Shown piece after piece: positions 1 through 5,863 of a stretch of 8,344 bases of DNA. The position numbers and the translations under genes are program-made. Position 1 is the stretch's first letter, and every line of letters begins with the position of its first letter. The notes beneath the pieces are model-generated. The model was not told the origin of the DNA. It saw only the letters and a program-made list of their open reading frames with translations, and ran no database searches. The stretch is taken from assembly GCA_016868955.1 (NCBI GenBank), contig VGFF01000088.1:1-8344 (forward strand). Reading direction: 5' to 3'. Source of the DNA: Armatimonadota bacterium (lineage in GTDB: Bacteria; Sysuimicrobiota; Sysuimicrobiia; Sysuimicrobiales; VGFF01).

Positions 1-754
1 GCAGGCTGTCGCCGAGATAGTACTGGCCGTCGGCGAGCGTCATGCCCGGCTCGTCGGGATGATCGAGCACCATCGCGCGCATCACCGGCAAACCGGTCTC
101 GGCGGCGTCGAGCGCGGTGCTGTAGAAGTAGGGGATCAACCGGTAGCGCAGCCGCGCGAACCAGCGGAAGATCTCGACCGCTTCGTCGCCGAACTCCCAC
201 GGATCGCGGTGCGTGAGGCCGTGGCATCGGCTCAGGGTCGACAACAGCCCGAACTGCGCCCAGCGGATGTACAGATCGGGCGCGGGCGTTCCCCAGAACC
301 CGCCGATGTCGTGGCTCCACATCGGGATGCCCGACAGGCCGGCGGCCAAGCCGGCGCGTATCGTCGCGGCCAAGTCCTCGTACGTGCACTTCGGATCGCC
401 GGACCAGTGCGCCGGACAACGCCGCATGCCGGCGAACCCGGCGCGCCCCCAGATGAGCCCGCGGCCGTATCGCTCGCGCACCGCGTCGAAGGCGATGCGC
501 TGGAACAGCTTCGCGTAGACGTTGCGTATTTCCGGGCCGGTCTTGCCGTTGTAAAGGACGGCATCGGCGGGGATCTCCTCGCCGAAGTCCGTCTTGAACG
601 CATCGACGCCGATGTCGAGCAACGGTCCATGCTTGCCGCGCCACCAAGCGACCGCGTCCGGATTCGTGAAATCGACGATGCCGCAATACCCCATGCGCCC
701 TTCCGCCCACAGGCGCGGGGTGTATATGTCGCCGTCCGGCTGCCGCAAGAAGTA

Positions 755-764
755 CCCCCCCCCC
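755..764 (-). repeat. Ten-G homopolymer at a GH31 frameshift
   Basis: Ten consecutive C on the plus strand (G on the coding strand). Upstream the GH31 frame reads ...FEEGPV. Downstream the GH31 frame (YFLRQPDGD, then VDFTNPDA) is reached only if the run is nine G, or another length with the same remainder modulo three. The tract is therefore one base out of phase. It could be a slippage mutation, a contingency (phase-variable) tract, or a sequencing length error. Confidence 0.85.
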
Positions 765-1046
765 GACGGGCCCTTCTTCGAACGCGTCGCTGATCACCGA
801 CACGTAAGGGTTCTCCCACAGACAGACCTTGAAGTGCTCGCGATGCAATGCGTCGACGAGGCCGCCGGGGTCGGAGAACGCGGCTCGGTCCCACGTGAAG
901 TCGCAGTAGCGCATCTCCGTTTGCCACGTGCAAACCAGCGTCATGACGTCGGCGGGAACGTCTAGGTCCCTGTAGCGGCGGGCCTTCTCACTCACGCTCT
1001 CGTTCGTCGCGAGCTGATAGCTCGTCGACACCCACAGTCCGAACGC

Positions 1047-1049
1047 TCA
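1047..1049 (-). other. In-frame TGA stop replacing a conserved Trp in GH31
   Basis: The minus strand reads CCG CCT CTA TGA GCG TTC GGA CTG TGG, that is P-P-L-stop-A-F-G-L-W. In YicI-type GH31 proteins the same place reads P-P-A-W-S-F-G-L-W, so the TGA sits exactly on a tryptophan and the frame is unchanged on both sides. One transition (TGG to TGA) explains it. TGA ends three other genes here and TGG encodes Trp throughout, so a changed genetic code is unlikely. Confidence 0.85.
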
Positions 1050-1678
1050 TAGAGGCGGCACGTTCGGGCGTCCCGTCAGACGCGCGTGCGCGGCGAGGAT
1101 CTCGGCGGGCGTGCCGGCGAGGAAGTAGTAATCGATCTCGTCACCGGGAACCTCGATCGTCCACGTGCGATTCGACTTCGCGCCGACGTGGAAGACCGCG
1201 CGGCGCGTCGTGTCGGCGAGCACGCCATAGCCGCGCGTCGTCCATAACAGCGGAATGTTCTTGTGCGATCGGTCGCTGCGCGCTCCATACGCGTTCTGCG
1301 GCCACATCGCGATCGATCGCCCGGTTTTGTCGAGCCGCTCGAACCGCTCTCCGAGCCCGAAGAAGCGGTCCTCGGGATCGAGACAAAGTGTCTCGAAGCC
1401 TCGCGAGACGCCGCGCACGGGCACGGCTCCGTCGCCGATGACCTCGAACCCGGCGCGCGCTGCCGGCGTGGAACCACACGCGCGCTATGTTCTCGTCGAC
1501 GATCCGCACCGACGCCGTCGCGCGCGCCGCCGCCGAGCACGCACGTCCAGCGACCGGCGCGTTCGCCGGCATCCGACGCGAGCGCGTACCGCAGACCGAA
1601 CGCGACGCGCGACAGCGGGGCAGGGGAGGGCTCGCGGGCATCCATACGCTGCGATTTCCGTAAGGAGCGGCGTTATCC

Positions 1679-1706
1679 CGCGCCGCCGGCAGGCGACGGC
1701 GGCGCG
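1679..1706. repeat. Perfect 10-bp inverted repeat in the GH31/purE divergent gap
   Basis: Positions 1679-1688 (CGCGCCGCCG) are the exact reverse complement of 1697-1706 (CGGCGGCGCG), with an 8-nt loop. It lies in the 103-nt gap between the GH31 start (1645) and the purE start (1749). No T-run follows on either strand, so it is not a standard intrinsic terminator. It may be a leader hairpin of purE or a protein-binding dyad. All stem bases are G or C and the background is GC-rich, so chance is a real alternative. Confidence 0.45.
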
Positions 1707-1736
1707 CCGACCGAAACGTCCATCGACATCTTCCAC

Positions 1737-1741
1737 GGGAG
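1737..1741 (+). promoter_or_regulatory. Ribosome binding site of purE
   Basis: GGGAG followed by 7 nt and then ATG at 1749. This fixes the start: the open frame extends upstream across the antisense side of GH31, but only the protein from 1749 looks like PurE. Confidence 0.6.
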
Positions 1742-1748
1742 TGATCGC

Positions 1749-2237
1749 ATGCCGAGAGCCGTGCCGCAAGTAGGCATCATCATGGGAAGCCAGTCCGATT
1801 GGGAGACGATGCGGCACGCCGCCGACACGCTGGCGGCGCTCGGCGTCCCCCTCGAGACGCGCATCGTTTCGGCGCACCGCACACCGAAGCGTCTCTACGA
1901 ATACGCGTCCAACGCGAAGTCGAGCGGGTTACGCGTGATCATCGCGGGCGCCGGCGGCGCCGCGCACCTGCCGGGCATGACGGCGTCGATGACGACGCTA
2001 CCCGTGCTCGGCGTGCCGATCGAGAGCGCGGCGTTGAAAGGGCTCGACAGTCTGCTGTCCATCGTGCAGATGCCCGGCGGCGTGCCGGTCGGAACGCTGG
2101 CCATCGGCAAGGCCGGCGCGATCAACGCGGCGTTGCTCGCGGCGTCGATCCTCGCGTTGGCCGACGCGCGTCTGGGGAAGCGCCTCGAGGCGTGGCGCGA
2201 CGCCCAGACGGCGGACGTGGCGGAGCAACCGGGGTAG
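1749..2237 (+). CDS. purE: PurE, N5-carboxyaminoimidazole ribonucleotide mutase
   Basis: Converts N5-CAIR to CAIR in de novo purine synthesis, in the cytoplasm. The 162-residue protein is the usual length for bacterial class I PurE. Visible motifs in order: GSQSDW (13-18, phosphate/nucleotide site), SAHRTP (41-46, with the conserved His43), AGAGGAAHLPGM (66-77, with His73), then QMPGGVPVGTLAIGKAGA (107-124). The C-terminus (LEAWRDAQTADV) also matches the family, so the gene is complete. The start at 1749 has a GGGAG ribosome site. The usual partner purK (the ATP-dependent N5-CAIR synthetase) is not next to it: the next reading frame is a kinase fragment. No purine-pathway neighbour is visible, so purE is either unlinked from the pathway or a second copy. 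PurE shares its fold with NCAIR-mutase-like proteins of other pathways, but the motifs here are those of true PurE. Confidence 0.95.
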   Translation: MPRAVPQVGIIMGSQSDWETMRHAADTLAALGVPLETRIVSAHRTPKRLYEYASNAKSSGLRVIIAGAGGAAHLPGMTASMTTLPVLGVPIESAALKGLDSLLSIVQMPGGVPVGTLAIGKAGAINAALLAASILALADARLGKRLEAWRDAQTADVAEQPG

Positions 2238-2267
2238 GAACGGGGCCCCCTCATCGGCAACGCAAGC

Positions 2268-2639
2268 GTGCGCTCGCCGCTGCGGTCGGAGCTCGCGCTC
2301 GAAGGCGACGTCCGGAGGTTGCCGCCCGAGACGGAGCTCGGCCCCTACCGCATCGCGCAGGAAGCCATCGTCAACGTCGAGCGCCACGCGATGGCGAAGT
2401 CGATGACGGTGTCTCTGCGGTTCCAGCCGGACCGCGTCGAGTTGGCGATCCGCGACGACGGAATCGGATTCGACCGCGACCAGGTACGCGCCCGGCGACT
2501 GGTGGGCCGAAATCTTGGGATGGTCGGAATGGAGGAGCGCGGCGCTCTCCTCGGGGGAACGTTCCAGATCGCAAGCACGCCGAACCACGGCACGACGGTA
2601 TCCGTGTCGGTCGCAGCTCCGGGGCCGCCCTCGCGCTGA
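2268..2639 (+). pseudogene. Orphan HATPase domain of a NarL/LiaS-type sensor histidine kinase
   Basis: Seen: 123 codons from GTG 2268, or similarity from about 2286, giving EGDVRRLPPETELGPYRI, then the N-box-like QEAIVNVERHA, the G1 box RDDGIGFD (ATP binding), the G2-like NLGMVGMEERGALLGG and a closing GTTVSVSV strand. This is the C-terminal ATP-binding domain of the HisKA_3 (HPK7) sensor kinases that pair with LuxR-type response regulators. The sensor region, the dimerisation helices and the phosphorylated His are all missing, since purE ends only 30 nt upstream. There is no convincing ribosome site before GTG 2268. No response regulator follows, and a convergent gene begins 10 nt after the stop. 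Most likely a 5'-truncated remnant left by deletion. A free-standing ATPase domain, anti-sigma-like, is possible but less likely. Domain call strong; pseudogene status inferred. Confidence 0.8.
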
Positions 2640-2649
2640 GGAGGCCGCG

Positions 2650-3366
2650 CTACCGCGCCCCGCCGGCGGCCTCGAACGCTACCGGGTACCCGCCGATCTT
2701 CGGCGGCACCGGGTACGCCCGCTTCGAGTGCGTCAGTCCCGATCCCACGAGCATCTCGGCCGCGCGCAGCGACACGAGCAGCGGGTTGACGACCGGCACG
2801 CCGACCTCCTCGCCGATCTCCTTCGCGTAGAACGACATGCTGCCGCAGCCCATGACGATGGCGTCGGCGCCGTCCTCTTCGATGCAGCGGCGGCAAGCCT
2901 CGACCGCCTTTGGGTAAACTCGGTCCTTCTCGGTGCGGATCATCATGACGGACACGCCGAGGACGCGGATGCTCGCGAGCTTGCTCTCGACGCCGTAGAG
3001 CTTCGCGAGCTTCTTCAATGGCCGGACGACGTTGTCGAGCACGGTGACGATCGAGAAGCTGTGGCCGATCATCGCCGCGACGTGCATCGACGTCTCCGCC
3101 GGCGCCAGAACCGGGATCTTCACCAGCTCGCGCATGGCATCGATGCCGGGGTCGCCGAAGCAACTGGTCAGCACGGCGTCGTATCCGTTCGCCTCGCCCC
3201 ATTTGACGACGTCGATGACGCCGGGGATGTGCTCGTATTCGTCGACCATCGACTCGATCGTCGACGGCCCACTCTGCGGCGCCCGCGCCTGGACGGTCAC
3301 CCCGGGGCTGGCGTGCTCTTGCAGGTATCGGCCGCGCTCCTCGGGTCCCGCGTACAGAATCTTCAT
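2650..3366 (-). CDS. Asp/Glu/hydantoin racemase family protein
   Basis: A 238-residue cofactor-independent racemase of the aspartate/glutamate/hydantoin racemase superfamily, cytoplasmic. These enzymes invert an alpha-carbon with two cysteines acting as acid and base (family knowledge). Both are visible: Cys69 in LTSCFGDPG and Cys174 in VMGCGSMSF. The spacing, the SCFGDPG motif and the length fit the hydantoin-racemase (HyuE) branch better than MurI. The substrate cannot be fixed from sequence; alternatives are aspartate racemase-like or arylmalonate decarboxylase-like members. The start is ATG 3364-3366, because GGGAGG lies 7 nt upstream and the protein begins MKILYAGPEERG, a typical first strand. 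An in-frame ATG at 3471 would add 35 low-complexity residues. It converges on the kinase fragment (10-nt gap) and diverges from the transporter relic. It looks intact. Hydantoin racemases commonly sit near peptide-type transporters and amidohydrolases, which matches the genes to the right. Confidence 0.87.
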   Translation of the reverse strand: MKILYAGPEERGRYLQEHASPGVTVQARAPQSGPSTIESMVDEYEHIPGVIDVVKWGEANGYDAVLTSCFGDPGIDAMRELVKIPVLAPAETSMHVAAMIGHSFSIVTVLDNVVRPLKKLAKLYGVESKLASIRVLGVSVMMIRTEKDRVYPKAVEACRRCIEEDGADAIVMGCGSMSFYAKEIGEEVGVPVVNPLLVSLRAAEMLVGSGLTHSKRAYPVPPKIGGYPVAFEAAGGAR

Positions 3367-3373
3367 GTCCAGA

Positions 3374-3379
3374 CCTCCC
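3374..3379 (-). promoter_or_regulatory. Ribosome binding site of the racemase
   Basis: The minus strand reads GGGAGG, 7 nt and ATG (3366). It decides the start in favour of 3366 over the upstream in-frame ATG at 3471. Confidence 0.65.
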
Positions 3380-3567
3380 GCCGACGTCGGTCTCAGCCGG
3401 CCCGTTGCGCCCAGAATATCAGTGTTCTCGGGCGGCGCCCGGCCGCCTGCCTGGACCCTATGAGGGGCCACGGTTCCCGTCTATAGCGCAGGGTAACTTT
3501 CGCCCCCACGCGGCCGGAGGCCCAAGGCGCCGCGATCCGGATATCAGGAACGGAATCGGAGACTAAA
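3380..3567. other. Divergent intergenic region between racemase and transporter relic
   Basis: About 190 nt between two divergently read starts, so promoters for both directions are expected here. Its least GC-rich patches are around 3413-3428 (AGAATATCAGTGTTCT) and 3481-3500 (TATAGC, GGTAACTTT). A short dyad, CGGGC-GGC-GCCCG, lies at 3429-3441. I could not pair a convincing -35 box with a -10 box on either strand, so no promoter is called. Confidence 0.4.
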
Positions 3568-3574
3568 GAGGTGA
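3568..3574 (+). promoter_or_regulatory. Ribosome binding site of the solute-binding protein relic
   Basis: GAGGTGA within AAAGAGGTGATCTC just before ATG 3579. The initiation site of the relic is therefore still well formed although its coding frame is broken. Confidence 0.65.
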
Positions 3575-3578
3575 TCTC

Positions 3579-4027
3579 ATGGCAGATCGTATCACCCGCA
3601 GGACCTTTCTCAAGGCGACAACGCGACCGCCGGTGCCGTCGCGTTGTCGCCGGTCCTCCGCGACTATGGATTGTCGCGCGAGGCCCTGGCGCAGACCGCC
3701 GGCGTCTTGAACTACGGCATGGCCGGACCGTTCGAGAGCCTGGACGTCACGACGACCACGTTCTCCCGCGTCGGGCGCATCGGCCTGCATATGGTCGACC
3801 CTCTGGTGTGGCAGGTGCGTTCGGGGCAGTTCGCGCCGGGTCTCGCGACGTCGTGGACGATCTCGCCGGACGCGACGAGCTACACCTTCAAGCTGCGCGA
3901 GGACGTGAAGTTCCACGACGGCACGCCGTTCGACGCCGAGGCCGTGAAGATCACCTACGACCGCATCGTCGACCCGCAGACGCGTGCGCAATCGGCGCTC
4001 AGCCTCATCGGTCCGTACGCCGGCTCC
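3579..4027 (+). pseudogene. Tat-exported family 5 solute-binding protein, N-terminal fragment
   Basis: Begins MADRITRRTFLKAT, a twin-arginine signal (RRTFLK), so the intact protein would have been exported folded. After 15 codons the frame breaks: adding one base at 3623/3624 (ACG-CG to ACGGCG) continues it as TTATAGAVALSPVLRDYG, a normal signal peptide core. The body follows with LNYGMAGPFESLD and then the family 5 (DppA/OppA/NikA) signature FAPGLATSWTISPD, YTFKLREDVKFHDGTPF and TYDRIVDPQTRA. Intact family members run to about 500-560 residues. Here homology stops after ~150 residues at ALSLIGPYAGS, where an unrelated protein end begins. It was presumably the binding protein of a peptide, opine or sugar ABC system whose remainder is gone. 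Fragment identity is strong; loss of function is inferred from the frameshift and the missing two thirds. Confidence 0.85.
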
Positions 4028-4182
4028 GACGAATACCAGCTGATGGTGGAAGGGTTCGGCGCGGCGGTGCTGGAAAGCCGCCAGTTCCGTACGATCCGCA
4101 AGACACCGTGGGAAATCACGCCGTCATCGAAGCGTTGTGCGCGTCGGCCCGTTCCGGCGCGTCGGTGGCACCGCGGTTCTGA
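4028..4182 (+). pseudogene. C-terminal fragment of a Gfo/Idh/MocA-type oxidoreductase
   Basis: Immediately after the binding-protein fragment the same frame reads DEYQLMVEGFGAAVL. One base missing at 4071-4073 (CTG-GA to CTGGGA) then gives GKPPVPYDPQDTVGNHAV, followed by IEALCASARSGASVAPRF and tandem stops TGA TAG (4180-4185). The pattern (Y-Q-L-M-V-E-x-F, a pair of prolines, a D/N-rich turn, then V-I-E-A-L-x-x-S-A-R-S-G) is the last two helices of Gfo/Idh/MocA dehydrogenases, NAD(P)-dependent enzymes that oxidise sugars and inositols (family knowledge). The Rossmann domain is entirely absent, so this is a remnant. The call rests on ~50 residues recognised by eye and needs a profile search. 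Confidence 0.62.
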
Positions 4183-4201
4183 TAGCCTGTGGCCGTAGCG
4201 A

Positions 4202-4216
4202 CGGGCGATCTGCCCG
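4202..4216. repeat. Short inverted repeat upstream of the peptide-binding protein gene
   Basis: CGGGC-GATCT-GCCCG, a 5-bp stem with a 5-nt loop, lies in the 66-nt gap between the oxidoreductase relic and the next gene. No T-run follows. It could be a weak leader structure. The stem is short and GC-only, so chance is likely. Confidence 0.25.
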
Positions 4217-4236
4217 CCGGTAGCCACACCGGACTT

Positions 4237-4242
4237 AGGAGG
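4237..4242 (+). promoter_or_regulatory. Ribosome binding site of the peptide-binding protein gene
   Basis: Consensus AGGAGG, 6 nt before ATG 4249. It settles the start: the open frame extends upstream to 4189, but only the protein from 4249 begins with a secretion signal. Confidence 0.8.
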
Positions 4243-4248
4243 AAAATC

Positions 4249-5847
4249 ATGAGAAGTCGGCTCGCGCTCGCTCGGATCGGTCTCGTCCTCGCCCTCGTCA
4301 TAGCGCTCGGCTCGATGCCGACGCACGCGCAGCAGCAGCCGCGCTCCGGCGGCACGCTGAGCCTGCCCTTGATCGACAACGCGCGCGTCTGGCCAGTCGT
4401 CGGCGGCGTGCCGAACCTGATGGTCTACAAGGCCGCCTTCAACATGCTGATCCGCTACAATGACCAGGACCTGCTGCCGGTCGGCGACCTCGCCGAGCGC
4501 TGGACGATCGGGCCGGACGGCAAAGTGTACACGTTCACGCTGCGGCGCAACGTGCGCTGGCACGACGGCCGGCCGTTCACTGCCGACGACGTCGTGTTCA
4601 CCGTGAACCGCATCTGGACGAACCCCGACGTGCCGTTCTACTTGCGCGGCAACATCGACGTCATCGAGAGGGCCGAGAAGGTCGACGAAGCGACCGTGCG
4701 CCTGCACCTGAAAGTCCCGTCCTTCACGCTGCCATGGATGCTCGGCTACCTGCTGCCGATCCTGCCCGAGCACATCCTCAAGGATTGGTCGCCGGCCCAG
4801 CTCATCAACCCGACGCCGGCGATGGTCCGCAGCGTCGTCGGCACGGGTCCGTTCAAGCTCGCCGAGCTCGTGCCCGGCTCGCACGCGCGCGTCGTGCGCA
4901 ACGACGACTACTACGCCGGCCGGCCGTTCCTCGACGCCATCCTCTACCGCGTGATCCCCGACCTCGATCAGCAGCTCGCGCAGCTGCAAGCCGGGCAACT
5001 GGATTTCATGCCCTTGGATCCGCGTCAGCTGTCGGCCGTCCAGAACAATCCGAACATCCGGATCAACGAGGCGCGCCAGGTCAACTACACGTACATCGGC
5101 TTCCACAACCGCCTCGATCCGTTCAAGGACCGCCGCGTCCGGCAGGCGCTGACGCACGCGATCGATCGCGAAGCGTTGATGCGGAACGTCATCGGCGGCA
5201 AGGGCATGCTGTCTAACCATCCGATCAGCCCATGGCTGGAGTGGGCCTACAACGAGAAGGTCAAGGGCCTAGAGTACAGCATCGTCAAGGCGATGGCGCT
5301 GCTCGACGAGGCGGGCTGGAAGGTCAACCCGCAGACGAACATCCGCGAGAACGCGGGCAAGCCGCTGAAGATCATCCTCGAGACCGACAAGGGCGACCCG
5401 GCGCGCGAGCAGACCGCGGTCATCGCGCAGCAATATTGGAAGGCGGTCGGCGCCGACGTCGAGATCCGCATGAGCTTGTTCAACGCGCTGCTGGCGCGCG
5501 TGCGCGCTGGCGTGAAGTCGGACGTGAAGGCGCACATCCTCTGGTACGTCACGCCGCCGCACCCCGACATCACCGCCTACTACGGCTGCGGCCAATCGAC
5601 GAACACGTTCCACTACTGCAACCCTTTGACCGATCGCATCCTGGCGCAGGCGCGCCGCACGCCGGACCAAAAACAGCAGGTCGCGTTGTACCGGCAGGTG
5701 CAGGAGCGCATCTCCGCCGACGCGCCGGTCGTGTTCCTCTATCACCCGTTCGAGCTGCAGGCGTTGAACCGCAACGTGCAGGGGTGGGGGCGCTTCGGGT
5801 TCCGCGACACGCTCAACGTGTTGAACCGCGTCTGGAAGTCGCAGTAG
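4249..5847 (+). CDS. Family 5 extracellular solute-binding protein of a peptide-type ABC transporter
   Basis: A 532-residue periplasmic or exported binding protein of the DppA/OppA/NikA class, which delivers its ligand (peptides, opines, nickel chelates or modified amino acids) to the membrane permeases. The N-terminus is a Sec signal: basic MRSRLALAR, a hydrophobic core, then a probable cleavage after THA (residues 25-27), leaving QQQPRSGG. No lipobox Cys is present, so it is a free protein. The family signature is at 81-121 (LAERWTIGPDG, YTFTLRRNVRWHDGRPF, TADDVVFTVNR). Other landmarks are GTGPFKL, the hinge-type FHNRLDPFKDRRVRQAL, THAIDRE, and a C-terminal AQARRTPD...LYRQVQERIS helix. Length and both ends are normal. 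This is the first gene of the intact operon, with the DppB-like permease starting 16 nt after its stop. The first ~150 residues are clearly different from those of the upstream relic, so the two are separate family members, not a recent duplication. Ligand unknown. Confidence 0.93.
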   Translation: MRSRLALARIGLVLALVIALGSMPTHAQQQPRSGGTLSLPLIDNARVWPVVGGVPNLMVYKAAFNMLIRYNDQDLLPVGDLAERWTIGPDGKVYTFTLRRNVRWHDGRPFTADDVVFTVNRIWTNPDVPFYLRGNIDVIERAEKVDEATVRLHLKVPSFTLPWMLGYLLPILPEHILKDWSPAQLINPTPAMVRSVVGTGPFKLAELVPGSHARVVRNDDYYAGRPFLDAILYRVIPDLDQQLAQLQAGQLDFMPLDPRQLSAVQNNPNIRINEARQVNYTYIGFHNRLDPFKDRRVRQALTHAIDREALMRNVIGGKGMLSNHPISPWLEWAYNEKVKGLEYSIVKAMALLDEAGWKVNPQTNIRENAGKPLKIILETDKGDPAREQTAVIAQQYWKAVGADVEIRMSLFNALLARVRAGVKSDVKAHILWYVTPPHPDITAYYGCGQSTNTFHYCNPLTDRILAQARRTPDQKQQVALYRQVQERISADAPVVFLYHPFELQALNRNVQGWGRFGFRDTLNVLNRVWKSQ

Positions 5848-5863
5848 CGGGGCGCGCGCGCGC

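Larger units (their letters stand above)
1..1645 (-). pseudogene. Glycoside hydrolase family 31 (alpha-xylosidase-like), broken and running off the left edge
   Basis: Seen: reading the minus strand from ATG 1643-1645 gives a GH31 protein once four lesions are bridged. The N-terminal part has GLGERFERLDKTGR and an RGYGVL stretch, then TGRPNVPP. The barrel follows with the nucleophile motif FKTDFGEEIP (Asp codon 587-589), the acid/base motif CPAHWSGD (Asp codon 395-397), and IPMWSHDIGGF and PMWSHDIGG-type substrate-site residues. KTDFGE is the form found in YicI-type alpha-xylosidases, which release xylose from alpha-xylosides (family knowledge). Lesions: one extra base near 1510, one near 1461, a TGA at 1047-1049 in place of a conserved Trp, and a ten-G run at 755-764 that is one base too long. 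Removing one base at each indel restores a single frame. The N-terminal domain is shorter than in E. coli YicI, and its first ~45 residues are weakly supported. The 3' end lies outside the window. Family call sure; alpha-xylosidase specificity likely; inactivity inferred. Confidence 0.88.

Noticed and set aside
59..965. Long open frames on the plus strand opposite GH31
   Set aside because: They are Arg/Pro/Ala-rich shadows typical of GC-rich antisense frames, with no recognisable domain, while the minus strand carries clear GH31 motifs.
1047..1049. Recoding of TGA as tryptophan or selenocysteine
   Set aside because: TGA ends several intact genes in the window, Trp is written TGG, the family has Trp and not Cys here, and the gene has three other lesions.
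2235..2290. PurE–HATPase fusion by stop-codon readthrough
   Set aside because: PurE ends at its normal C-terminus and the shared frame has a one-in-three chance of arising by accident.
3459..3487. Sigma-70 promoter with TATAGC as -10 box before the transporter relic
   Set aside because: No acceptable -35 hexamer lies at the right spacing.
3579..5847. Tandem duplication of solute-binding protein genes
   Set aside because: The two differ in secretion type (Tat versus Sec) and throughout their N-terminal regions, so they are distant family members.
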